Shown here piece after piece: positions 14,357-20,879 of a stretch of DNA of 21,229 nucleotides. How positions within the stretch are numbered: the first letter of the stretch is position 1; each line of letters opens with the position of its first letter. The notes beneath the pieces are model-generated. The model was given only the letters and a program-made list of their open reading frames with translations, was not told the DNA's origin and did no database searches. The stretch is from Prevotella sp. UBA4341 (lineage in GTDB: Bacteria; Bacteroidota; Bacteroidia; Bacteroidales; Bacteroidaceae), in NCBI GenBank assembly GCA_002393705.1, contig DGTH01000097.1:1-21229 (forward strand), written 5' to 3'. The position numbers were made by a program, and so were the translations under genes.

Positions 14357-14650
14357 TCACGTCTTTTTTACATTCAGATAGCTTTTCAGTGCTTTCACAT
14401 AATCCTCAAAGGCTTTCAGCCCGACAGGCGTGATGCGGCAGAGGGTGCAGGGCTTCTTGCCCTTGAAGGTCTTCTCCACCTCGATGTAGCCTGCTGCCGA
14501 GAGCTTGTCTATCTGCACACTCAGGTTGCCCGCCGTGGCTCCCGTCTGTTCCTTGATGTAAGGGAACTCGGCTTCCTCGGCACTGATGAGCAGCGACATC
14601 ACGGCCAGTCGCAACTCGGCATGCAGCAGGGGGTCTAATGGCTTGAACAT
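14357..14650 (-). CDS. Winged-helix transcriptional regulator (HTH_34 / MarR-like)
   Basis: A 97-residue DNA-binding protein. The sequence FKPLDPLLHAELRLAVMSLL, then EFPYIKEQTGATAGNLSVQI (recognition-helix region) and a wing with KTFKGKKPCTLCRITPVGLKAF, is typical of the short winged-helix regulators (PF13601) found in Bacteroidetes beside membrane protein genes. It follows the stop of a membrane protein remnant by only 3 nt, so it was once the second gene of that operon. Since the upstream gene is broken, it may now be transcribed from the retained sigma-gene promoter at 14900-14907. Ligand and targets are unknown. Confidence 0.85.
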   Translation of the reverse strand: MFKPLDPLLHAELRLAVMSLLISAEEAEFPYIKEQTGATAGNLSVQIDKLSAAGYIEVEKTFKGKKPCTLCRITPVGLKAFEDYVKALKSYLNVKKT

Positions 14651-14653
14651 GGA

Positions 14654-14882
14654 CTACGAGTTTTTTAGTTTCATGCCTGGGAGCGTCAGGCCGATGAATG
14701 CCAAGATAGTAACGATGATGGCAGGGATAATGCCGTGGGCTACGCTGATAGAGGTCGGCCACCTCGTCCTGGTCTTTGCTGAACATATAGCAGACGGTGT
14801 AGATAGTTGCCTTGTGCGCCCGCACCTGCCGCTCAAATTCTTGCTCGTTCTGGTTCATTGTCTCGATATTTTTGTTCGACAT
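14654..14882 (-). pseudogene. Deletion scar: ECF sigma factor start joined to a membrane protein tail
   Basis: Codons 1-46 (14745-14882) read as the beginning of a Bacteroidetes ECF sigma factor: NEQEFERQVRAHKATIYTVC, then YMFSKDQDEVADLYQ, the region-2 helix. The match stops abruptly after LYQ. In another frame, 14654-14743 encodes VAHGIIPAIIVTILAFIGLT, then LPGMKLKNS and a stop, a membrane helix and tail of an unrelated protein directly upstream of the regulator gene. The simplest reading is an internal deletion that removed most of the sigma gene and the 5' part of the membrane protein gene. The frame downstream of the junction gives non-protein-like sequence, so neither product is functional. 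The sigma start may be residue 1 or the internal Met at 14858. Confidence 0.8.
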
Positions 14883-14947
14883 TTGTCCTTTAGTCGCTGC
14901 AAAGGTACGATTTGCTACACGAAAAGCGAAAAAAGTTCATCATTCAA
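14861..14947 (-). repeat. 87-bp direct repeat, copy A (sigma gene promoter and start)
   Basis: Matches 16676-16763 with two substitutions and one 1-nt indel, same orientation. Read on the minus strand it contains TACCTTTG, AAAGGA and the first codons MSNKNIE of the broken sigma gene. It marks the left border of the ATPase-STAS-barrel cassette. Confidence 0.93.
14900..14907 (-). promoter_or_regulatory. -7 promoter element of the broken sigma gene / regulator
   Basis: TACCTTTG on the minus strand matches TAnnTTTG, followed by AAAGGA ahead of the ATG at 14882. It is repeated at 16715-16722 in copy B. Confidence 0.6.
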
Positions 14948-15026
14948 TGCATTATACAATGCATTATTTCTTACCAAAAAAGATAAAAAGGAGGGGCAAA
15001 GATGAATCTCTTTCGGATAATTTTCG

Positions 15027-15034
15027 TAATTTTG
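15027..15034 (+). promoter_or_regulatory. -7 promoter element of the ATPase-STAS cassette
   Basis: TAATTTTG matches TAnnTTTG 23 nt before the ATPase ATG. No clear -33 element. The element lies inside the cassette, so it would travel with it. Confidence 0.55.
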
Positions 15035-15057
15035 CAGCCAAAATCACGTGTTAGTAT

Positions 15058-15741
15058 ATGGACATCGCTTTTCTGTTAGACAAATATTTCAAGGGAACAA
15101 ACAACGTCTCAATTGACGTGTTTGATACACAGACGCTGAATGCTGTGTATAGAAATGTCGTCAGTGCCATGACTTCTCATTTCGAGATAGAGGTCAGCGT
15201 ACTGCAGGCATTAAGTTATTGTCTGTATGAGATGATGGATAATGTCCATATACATTCAGGAAAACCTCTGGGTACTGCCATCACATATTTCAACAAATCC
15301 AGTAAAATCTTGCGCATCCTCATTGCCGACGACGGAATGGGTATCAAGGCATCACTGGCTGAGAACAAAAAATATAGTGACATTACAGAGGCTGAGGCTC
15401 TCAGGCTATGCCTGCAAGACTCAATAACCGACGGCAAGGGTATGGGATTTGGCCTGTACACTACGGCTAAACTTATCGAAAAGATCGGCAAAATGTTTAT
15501 CCTGCATTCAGGAAGTCACAAGCTGATGATGAAAGACGGAGAGACCACCTGTGTGGAGAATGGCTTCTGGCAAGGAACACTCATCTATATGGAGATTGGT
15601 ACGGCCAAGGAAATAGACCCTAACCAAGTGGTTGACCACAGAGTGGATGCGGCAAAGGCTACGGGTAGGCGACCGCAGGTCGGGAATGAAGAATATAACG
15701 AGGCATTTGTAGAAACAGAAGAATTGGAATCGCTATGGTAG
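15058..15741 (+). CDS. GHKL-type ATP-binding protein (anti-sigma/histidine-kinase-like ATPase)
   Basis: A 227-residue soluble protein with a Bergerat-fold ATP site: N-box YEMMDNVHIHS (E58, N62), G1 box DDGMG (91-95) and G2 box GKGMGFGL (126-133). It has no membrane segment, no phospho-acceptor histidine domain and no mismatch-repair or gyrase module. The first ~45 residues and the last ~45 acidic residues are specific to the family. The nearest known logic is the RsbW/SpoIIAB kinase, which phosphorylates a STAS antagonist. The gene immediately after it encodes a STAS-like protein whose ATG overlaps its stop by 7 nt, which supports a complex. Kinase activity and target are inferred, not shown. 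Base composition is visibly more A/T-rich than GH43 or the MutS-like gene. Confidence 0.88.
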   Translation: MDIAFLLDKYFKGTNNVSIDVFDTQTLNAVYRNVVSAMTSHFEIEVSVLQALSYCLYEMMDNVHIHSGKPLGTAITYFNKSSKILRILIADDGMGIKASLAENKKYSDITEAEALRLCLQDSITDGKGMGFGLYTTAKLIEKIGKMFILHSGSHKLMMKDGETTCVENGFWQGTLIYMEIGTAKEIDPNQVVDHRVDAAKATGRRPQVGNEEYNEAFVETEELESLW

Positions 15742-16031
15742 AGTTTAAGTTTATAGAATACGGAACAGATTTCGGCACCCGCGACATGGGCATGAAACTC
15801 CGCGAGAAGCTGTTACCACTCATCAAGGAGAATGACAAGGTTGTTCTTGATTTCACAGGTGTGAACGTTGTTTCCAACAGTTTTGCTGATGAGTGCATTG
15901 CCAAACTGCTACTGGAAATGTCGTTAGACGAACTCAAGCAGCACACGACTTTCCGTGGACTCAACCCTATGGCAGAACGTAGCGTGCTCGTGGCCCTCCA
16001 GCGAAGGTACAAGGTGCTAAAAACAAGCTAA
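15735..16031 (+). CDS. STAS-like protein (DUF4325)
   Basis: A 98-residue protein matching the STAS-like DUF4325 pattern: a strand DKVVLDFTGVNVVSNSFADE followed by a helix AKLLLEMSLDEL, then HTTFRGLNP. In true anti-anti-sigma factors a Ser or Thr at the equivalent of VSNSFADE is phosphorylated by the partner kinase; S47 and S49 are the candidates here. The ATG lies inside the last codons of the ATPase gene (7-nt overlap), so translation is coupled and the products probably occur in fixed ratio. Which sigma factor or other partner, if any, is released by the pair cannot be seen from sequence. Confidence 0.85.
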   Translation: MVEFKFIEYGTDFGTRDMGMKLREKLLPLIKENDKVVLDFTGVNVVSNSFADECIAKLLLEMSLDELKQHTTFRGLNPMAERSVLVALQRRYKVLKTS

Positions 16032-16061
16032 AGAGTTGACAGACCCACTGTGAGGGTGCCT

Positions 16062-16667
16062 ATGAGACTGAAAGCAAGTATGATACCCATACGATACCTG
16101 TTCGTGTTGATGATGCTCATAGCACCGTCATTCGCTAAAGCTCAGACTTCGTTTGACCCAGAAGAAGGTTGCCTGAATGTCGTTGATGCTTCATATTCGC
16201 TAGGCATTGGCGAATATGGCGACGGGGGCATCGCTGCAAACTATCTGCACGAAAAGTTCATCAATGATCGCTTCAGCATCGGAGCCGGTATTGGATACAG
16301 TTATCATCGGAAGTATCAGTTCTCGGCTATTCCCATTTACGTCAGTACGCATTACTTCTTTTTAGACCGCAAGTTCTCTCCGTTTTTTAATCTGCGCGCT
16401 GGAGTATTCTGCCTACTTAATAAAAAGAATGTGGGAACCAATGAGAAATACTCTCTGTCAAAAGAAAAGCAGGGCTTCAGCCTGTTTGTCTCGCCAAGCG
16501 TCGGCGTGAAGATGCACATTACACCAAACATCGGCATTATGGCTTCGATAAGTGACGAAGCCTATCTTGTAAAAGCATTTGACACCCAAAGGAACGATTA
16601 TAGAAACAAGCTGATTCATGATTTGGGAATCAGTATTGGAGTGTGCTTTCAGATTAATGGATGGTAA
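16062..16667 (+). CDS. Small outer-membrane beta-barrel protein
   Basis: About 201 residues. ATG 16062 is preferred over the in-frame GTG at 16050, because it gives a signal peptide (MRLKASMIPIRYLFVLMMLI, ending APSFAKAQ). ATG 16080 is also possible. The mature part alternates hydrophobic and polar residues in strands such as FSIGAGIGYSYHRKYQFSAI, FSPFFNLRAGVFCLL and FSLFVSPSVGVKMHI. It ends with a strand closing on Trp (GISIGVCFQINGW), a pattern of 8-stranded outer-membrane barrels. It follows the STAS gene by 30 nt with no terminator between, so it is probably the third gene of the cassette, and its end nearly meets repeat copy B. Role unknown: sensor, target or immunity component are all possible. 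Confidence 0.75.
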   Translation: MRLKASMIPIRYLFVLMMLIAPSFAKAQTSFDPEEGCLNVVDASYSLGIGEYGDGGIAANYLHEKFINDRFSIGAGIGYSYHRKYQFSAIPIYVSTHYFFLDRKFSPFFNLRAGVFCLLNKKNVGTNEKYSLSKEKQGFSLFVSPSVGVKMHITPNIGIMASISDEAYLVKAFDTQRNDYRNKLIHDLGISIGVCFQINGW

Positions 16668-16675
16668 GGACATTA

Positions 16676-16763
16676 TCTCGATGTTTTTGTTCGACATTTG
16701 TCCTTTAGTCGCTGCAAAGGTACGATTTGCTACACGAAAAGACGAAAAAAGTTCATGATTCAA
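16676..16763 (-). repeat. 88-bp direct repeat, copy B (truncated sigma gene start)
   Basis: Nearly identical to 14861-14947. Read on the minus strand it keeps promoter TACCTTTG (16715-16722), AAAGGA and ATG with codons for MSNKNIE, then diverges into sequence antisense to the barrel gene. It is a promoter-plus-start remnant and the right border of the cassette. Confidence 0.93.
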
Positions 16764-16773
16764 GGAAATTTTG

Positions 16774-16781
16774 TATCTTTG
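16774..16781 (+). promoter_or_regulatory. -7 promoter element of the MutS-like operon
   Basis: TATCTTTG matches TAnnTTTG, 27 nt before the ATG at 16809 and just outside repeat copy B. No clear -33 element. Confidence 0.6.
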
Positions 16782-16808
16782 TCCCCCAAAAGATGATCTG
16801 CAGCAATC

Positions 16809-18644
16809 ATGACAGAGATTCACAAGAAATATAGACAGGCTCAGACTCCAAAGGAACTATATACCGAGCGCATCGCGGTGCTGACGGAGGAAATACGGCA
16901 GTTGAACAAGCACAACCGGCTGGTGGTGGTGCTGGAGTTGTCGGCCATCGGCCTGGCCATTGGCTGTGTGGTGGCGTACACGATGTGGAGCAACGTGGCG
17001 GCGCTCGTAGTGGCCGCATTGTTTATTGCCGCCTACGTGGCGATACGCCGGCGGGACAGCAGGAACAGCCGGAGGTCGGACGAGAAGGAGAGCCTGCGCA
17101 GCGTCTATCAGAAGGAGCTGAACTATCTCGACGGCGACTTCTCTGGCTTTGCATCGGGAGAACAATACGTGAATCCTCGCCATGAGTTCACGCTCGACCT
17201 CGACATCTTCGGGCCGCAGTCGCTCTTTCACCGCATCAACCGCACCGTCACTACCGGCGGCAGCGATTTCCTGGCGAGGGAACTGGCTGAAACGCGGGTG
17301 AGGACCATTGACGAAATAGAAGCGCGGCGCGAGGCCATCCGCGAGCTGTCGGAAAGGGAGCCGCTGCGGACGGCATTCATGGCACAGGGACGTGGACGAC
17401 AGATTAACACGGACGACATTCTGGAAGCCCTGCACGCGGTGCGGCAGATGCAGGTATCCCGACTTGCCGCCCATTGGTTCGTCCATTTTGCCGCCGTGGG
17501 GAGCATCATCGTCTTCTACGGACTGCTGGCCGGAGCCGTCTTTGGCCCGCTGTCCGGCGCACTACCCATGCTCTGGGTGCTGCTGCAGATCCTGGCAGTC
17601 TATCTGCTCTTCGGCCGTACGCTGAAGCGCATCAATCAGAGTATCAGCATTATCCTGCCGCGATTAGGCACCTATGTCAACATGATCATGCTGATAGTGA
17701 CCGCCGACCTGAAGAGCCGCGAGGGGCGCAACATTATCCGTCAGTTGTCGGCCGACAAGCAGGATGCGCTGAAGTCGTTCCGCCTGCTGAAGGGCATCAT
17801 CAATGCCCTCGACCAGCGCAACGAGGTGTGGGTGCCCATCTCCAATGCCCTCTACCTGGCCGACTACTTCATCGTGCGCCGCTTCCTGCTCTGGCAAGAC
17901 CGCTACATGGGTCACATCGGTGAGTGGATAGCCGCCGTGAGCCATTTCGACGCGCTGGTGTCGATGGCCACGTTCCGCTACAACGAGCCGGCGGCCACGG
18001 ATGCCGAGCTGGTGGATGCCGACGAGGTGGTTTATGAGGCGCGCGGGCTCTATCATCCGTTCCTCGGACAAAAGGCCGTGCGCAACGACTTCACTATCGC
18101 CGACCGCCACTACTACATCATCACCGGCGCGAACATGGCGGGCAAGAGCACCTTCCTGCGCTCCGTCTGCATCAACTACGTGCTGGCCTCCTGCGGTATG
18201 CCTGTCTTTGCCGACAGCCTGCGCGTCTCGCTGTTCTCGCTGTTCAGTAGCATGCGCACCACCGACGACCTTGCCCACGGCATCAGCTATTTCAACGCCG
18301 AACTGCTCCGCCTGCAACAACTCATCGAGACCTGTCGGCAGAACCGCCACACGCTCATCATCCTCGACGAAATCCTAAAAGGCACCAACTCGCTCGACAA
18401 GCTCAACGGCTCGCGTCTGTTCCTTCAGTCCGTCACGTCGCTCCCCATCACGGGCATCATCGCCACCCACGACCTGGAGCTGTCGAAAATGCAGGAAGAA
18501 TACCCCTCCCGCTTCCACAACTACTGCTTCGAGATACAACTCTCCGACGAAATCACCTACACCTATCGCCTCTCCGAGGGTGTGGCCCGCAATCAGAAGG
18601 CCACCTATCTGCTGAAGAATATTCTGAAGTCGGCATTAAGATGA
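16809..18644 (+). CDS. Membrane-anchored MutS-like ATPase
   Basis: A 611-residue protein with the C-terminal MutS ATPase module but no N-terminal mismatch-recognition domain. After a short helical start there are two membrane segments (about 42-60 and 63-84), a basic stretch (AIRRRDSRNSRR), a MutS core-like helical region (from FTLDLDIFGPQSLFHRINRT), a second hydrophobic pair (about 225-270), then the ATPase: Walker A GANMAGKST (440-448), Walker B LIILDE (516-521) and GIIATHDLELSKM. This is the MutS-related family widespread in Bacteroidetes and usually annotated as DNA mismatch repair protein. Canonical mismatch repair is unlikely given the missing domain and membrane anchoring; its real role is unknown. 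It heads an apparent operon with a DUF6249-like protein, an ECF sigma factor and a putative anti-sigma. Confidence 0.88.
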   Translation: MTEIHKKYRQAQTPKELYTERIAVLTEEIRQLNKHNRLVVVLELSAIGLAIGCVVAYTMWSNVAALVVAALFIAAYVAIRRRDSRNSRRSDEKESLRSVYQKELNYLDGDFSGFASGEQYVNPRHEFTLDLDIFGPQSLFHRINRTVTTGGSDFLARELAETRVRTIDEIEARREAIRELSEREPLRTAFMAQGRGRQINTDDILEALHAVRQMQVSRLAAHWFVHFAAVGSIIVFYGLLAGAVFGPLSGALPMLWVLLQILAVYLLFGRTLKRINQSISIILPRLGTYVNMIMLIVTADLKSREGRNIIRQLSADKQDALKSFRLLKGIINALDQRNEVWVPISNALYLADYFIVRRFLLWQDRYMGHIGEWIAAVSHFDALVSMATFRYNEPAATDAELVDADEVVYEARGLYHPFLGQKAVRNDFTIADRHYYIITGANMAGKSTFLRSVCINYVLASCGMPVFADSLRVSLFSLFSSMRTTDDLAHGISYFNAELLRLQQLIETCRQNRHTLIILDEILKGTNSLDKLNGSRLFLQSVTSLPITGIIATHDLELSKMQEEYPSRFHNYCFEIQLSDEITYTYRLSEGVARNQKATYLLKNILKSALR

Positions 18645-18778
18645 AACGTCAAAGGGTATTCAGCCAATTTTCCTTTCTGATGTCACTTTTTATTATCTTG
18701 AACTGTTATTATAGTGAATCGGTTCAAGAAAACAAAAGTATAACTATAAAAAAGAAGAAAGAATTATGTTTTATTTAG
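18641..18778 (+). CDS. Possible 45-residue lipoprotein-like small ORF
   Basis: ATG overlaps the MutS-like stop (ATGA) and the TAG lies 10 nt inside the next gene. The product begins MKRQRVFSQFSFLMSLFIIL followed by NC, a basic start, a hydrophobic core and a cysteine in lipobox-like position. The rest is short and Lys-rich (ENKSITIKKKKELCFI). The stretch is far more A/T-rich than both neighbours and may simply be intergenic leader. No family recognised. Confidence 0.3.
   Translation: MKRQRVFSQFSFLMSLFIILNCYYSESVQENKSITIKKKKELCFI
18697..18728. repeat. Inverted repeat CTTGAAC/GTTCAAG between MutS-like and DUF6249 genes
   Basis: A perfect 7-bp inverted repeat with an 18-nt spacer containing TATTATAGTG. 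It could be an operator or hairpin controlling the downstream sigma-containing part of the operon. Confidence 0.4.
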
Positions 18779-19221
18779 TTCAGCTTTTAGTACCCATCGC
18801 CATAGGTTGCGTACTGCCCATCATGATTGTATGGTTTGTCATCCGCAAGATGATGAACGAGACCAACCAGCGCACACAGATTGTGCTGGCCGCCATCGAG
18901 AAGAACCCCGACATGGACATCGAGGAACTGATGAAGAAGATTTCGCCCAAGAAGAAACTGCTGAAGGAGAAACTGCTGACGAAACTGCTGTGGGGCAGTA
19001 TCATTACTTTCCTCGGTGTTGCCTTGATAGGCTTCTGCATCGTTCAGGCCTTTGTTGGCGGAATGCCGACTGCAGCACTTCAACAATTCAGCCTATTCGG
19101 AGCAGTTCTTTCGGGCATAGGCATAGCTTTCCTTGTTAACTATTATGTAGGCAAGCGAATGCTCGCCAAGGAGATGGAGGCCGAGGAGCAGTTACTGGTA
19201 ATGCAAGCCGAGAACAAGTGA
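18766..19221 (+). CDS. DUF6249-like small membrane protein
   Basis: A 151-residue integral membrane protein: an N-terminal helix (about 3-27, LVPIAIGCVLPIMIVWFVIR), a charged cytoplasmic-type middle (about 28-72, MDIEELMKKISPKKKLLKEK), and two further helices (about 74-94 and 105-127). The three-helix arrangement with a charged loop fits the DUF6249 proteins that accompany sigma factors in Bacteroidetes; the family name is from memory. AGAAGAAAG precedes the ATG. The last bases overlap the sigma gene start (GTGA), so the two are translationally coupled. A role as sensor or regulator of that sigma factor is inferred from position only. Confidence 0.75.
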   Translation: MFYLVQLLVPIAIGCVLPIMIVWFVIRKMMNETNQRTQIVLAAIEKNPDMDIEELMKKISPKKKLLKEKLLTKLLWGSIITFLGVALIGFCIVQAFVGGMPTAALQQFSLFGAVLSGIGIAFLVNYYVGKRMLAKEMEAEEQLLVMQAENK

Positions 19222-19694
19222 CACGTGAGCAGTTCATCACCCTGGTAGAGCGTGAGCAGGAGGCACTTCGCGGCTTCCTGCTCGCCCTCTGCTGCGGCAA
19301 CAAGGGCGATGCCGACGACCTGGCGCAGGACGCACTGGTGAAGGCTTACCTCTCGTCGGCAGGCTATCAGGATCGGGGACGCTTCCGCTCGTGGCTCTTC
19401 AAGATTGCCCACAACACGTTCCTCAACCACAGGGCGAGCCTGCGAACGGTCGCGACGCTCGACGAGGCACGGACGCTCATCAGCCCCAATGCCGCCGACA
19501 GCAGTTTTGAGCACCAGAGCCTCTACCTCGCCCTGCGCACCCTGCCGCCTAAAGAGCGGTCGGCCATCACGCTCTACTATCTTAGCGGCTACGACATCAA
19601 GGAGATTGCCGCCATCACCGACACCTCGGAGGATGCCGTGAAGAAGCAGCTCTCGAGGGGCCGTGACAAACTGAAAGAAAGACTGAAGTTATGA
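19218..19694 (+). CDS. ECF RNA polymerase sigma factor
   Basis: A 158-residue sigma-70 family factor with only regions 2 and 4. Region 2 (about 10-75) has GDADDLAQDALVKAYLS and the promoter-melting GRFRSWLFKIAHNTFLNH. Region 4 (about 103-156) has LRTLPPKERSAITLYYLSGY and the helix-turn-helix EIAAITDTSEDAVKKQLSRG. The GTG at 19218 overlaps the preceding stop by 4 nt; it is chosen because the family starts close to REQFITLVER. The following gene overlaps by ATGA, the usual place for an anti-sigma factor. Targets are unknown. The operon position behind a membrane-anchored MutS-like protein suggests an envelope or stress signal, which is inference. Confidence 0.92.
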   Translation: MTREQFITLVEREQEALRGFLLALCCGNKGDADDLAQDALVKAYLSSAGYQDRGRFRSWLFKIAHNTFLNHRASLRTVATLDEARTLISPNAADSSFEHQSLYLALRTLPPKERSAITLYYLSGYDIKEIAAITDTSEDAVKKQLSRGRDKLKERLKL

Positions 19695-20152
19695 GTAAAC
19701 AGCAAGGAGATACTGAAGCTATGACAAAAGACAAAGCCCTTGAGGAACTTTTCCTCGCCCAGCAACCCCACTTCGACGACCAGGCCGACTTCATGGCCAC
19801 ACTCACCCGCCGCCTCGATGCCGTGGAATACGTCCGCCAGCATCAGGAAGCCACGCTTCGCCGCTACAAACTGGCGATGGTCGCCGCCTTTGTCGTTGGC
19901 ATCGTCAGCGGAGCCGTCACCCTGGTGTTCGTCTTGTCGATGCCTGCCGACATACCCCTGTTCAACGTCCGTGTCCAGTCGGGGCTCTTGCTGTGGCTCG
20001 CCCAGAACTCCCGCCTCCTCTCGGCCTTCTTCCTCGCCCTGCTGCTGAGCCTCGGCACGATGAGCATCATCCGCAACGTCCATGACATCCTGCGCATGCG
20101 CCGCGCCATTTCAGGCACGGATGTCCAAAACGCATTTCCACTTTTCCAATAA
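19691..20152 (+). CDS. Putative anti-sigma membrane protein
   Basis: A 153-residue protein coupled to the sigma gene by an ATGA overlap. The first ~55 residues are soluble and helical (EELFLAQQPHFDDQADFMAT, then TRRLDAVEYV), similar in style to cytoplasmic sigma-binding segments. Two membrane helices follow (about 60-84 and 101-126), with a short loop between and a cytoplasmic tail. There is no sizeable periplasmic domain, so any signal would be sensed in the membrane or passed by a partner such as the DUF6249-like protein. The name rests on position and topology, not on a recognised anti-sigma domain. Confidence 0.6.
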   Translation: MSKQQGDTEAMTKDKALEELFLAQQPHFDDQADFMATLTRRLDAVEYVRQHQEATLRRYKLAMVAAFVVGIVSGAVTLVFVLSMPADIPLFNVRVQSGLLLWLAQNSRLLSAFFLALLLSLGTMSIIRNVHDILRMRRAISGTDVQNAFPLFQ

Positions 20153-20171
20153 AGCGCAGCAGTATTTATTG

Positions 20172-20217
20172 CGAATAATATATCAATTCGGGTATAAATT
20201 TGGATAAAACATTCAAA
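20172..20217 (+). repeat. 46-bp dispersed repeat, copy B
   Basis: Exact copy of 14265-14310, same orientation. Unlike copy A, the inverted right arm is missing: identity stops after ATTCAAA. Confidence 0.9.
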
Positions 20218-20242
20218 GCTTTTTCTTTTCTCTAAATGCAGC

Positions 20243-20272
20243 GGCGGCACTTTTCGGCAGAAGTGTGCCGCC
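20243..20272 (+). terminator. Hairpin, possible terminator of the MutS-sigma operon
   Basis: GGCGGCAC pairs with GTGCCGCC across a 14-nt loop. There is no clean T-run after it, so it may instead be a leader hairpin of the next sigma gene. Confidence 0.4.
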
Positions 20273-20384
20273 TCTTCGGTACAAGGGGGCCGACTTTCGG
20301 GGAGGAAGTGCCTTGTTAAGTAATGCTAAAAGAAGTTTGGTTTTGATAGGCTGAGGTGTCTAATAAGTGTACAGCAAGAAAAGT

Positions 20385-20879
20385 ATGGACAGAAGTGCAT
20401 TTGAACAACAGGCCCGCTCGTGGCGGAAGAAGGCTCTACAGGTGAGCTTGAGCTGCGGAGCGGGCAAGGACGAAGCAGAGGACATCGCACAGGACGTGAT
20501 GCTCCGCCTCTGGCAGATGCACGACGAACTGGACTGCTACGAAAAGCCCGAGGCACTGGTGGCACTGACAGCTCGCCACTTGCTGCTGAACCACCAGCGG
20601 CGACGAAAGCCAGAACTGCTCGATGAGGCTGTGGTGATCAGCCTGGCTGGCAGCCCGCACGACCTGCTGGAGATGAAAGAGGACGATGCCTGGCTCGACA
20701 AACGACTGCGGCAACTGCCTACGACACAGCGCACCTTATTATATATGCGACAGGTGGAGCGGCGAAGCCACGAAGAGATAGCCCGACTGTTAGGCATCGA
20801 GCCCACATCAGTCAGTACGCTGCTGGCAAGGGCAAGACGAACACTATTGGATGAAATCAAACAAAGGAACAAACGATGA
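20385..20879 (+). CDS. ECF RNA polymerase sigma factor (second)
   Basis: About 164 residues from ATG 20385; the in-frame GTG at 20367 would add six residues and is less likely. Region 2 shows KDEAEDIAQDVMLRLWQMHD and a PEALVALTARHLLLNHQRRR segment. Region 4 shows LRQLPTTQRTLLYMRQVERR and the helix-turn-helix EEIARLLGIEPTSVSTLLAR. It is of the Bacteroidales type that is followed by a single-pass regulator; that gene starts in an ATGA overlap. It is clearly different in sequence from the sigma factor at 19218, so not a recent duplicate. Targets unknown. Confidence 0.92.
   Translation: MDRSAFEQQARSWRKKALQVSLSCGAGKDEAEDIAQDVMLRLWQMHDELDCYEKPEALVALTARHLLLNHQRRRKPELLDEAVVISLAGSPHDLLEMKEDDAWLDKRLRQLPTTQRTLLYMRQVERRSHEEIARLLGIEPTSVSTLLARARRTLLDEIKQRNKR

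Larger units (their letters stand above)
20153..20384. other. Intergenic region before the second sigma gene
   Basis: 232 bp holding the 46-bp repeat copy B (20172-20217), a GC-rich hairpin (20243-20272) and the leader of the sigma gene. I see no clear TAnnTTTG element close to the sigma ATG; the only good match (TAAATTTG at 20195-20202) is inside the repeat and would give a leader of about 180 nt. Confidence 0.5.

Noticed and set aside
16458..16823. 121-codon minus-strand ORF containing MSNKNIEIM
   Set aside because: Only the seven repeat-derived codons look genuine; the rest is antisense to the barrel gene. Treated as repeat copy B instead.
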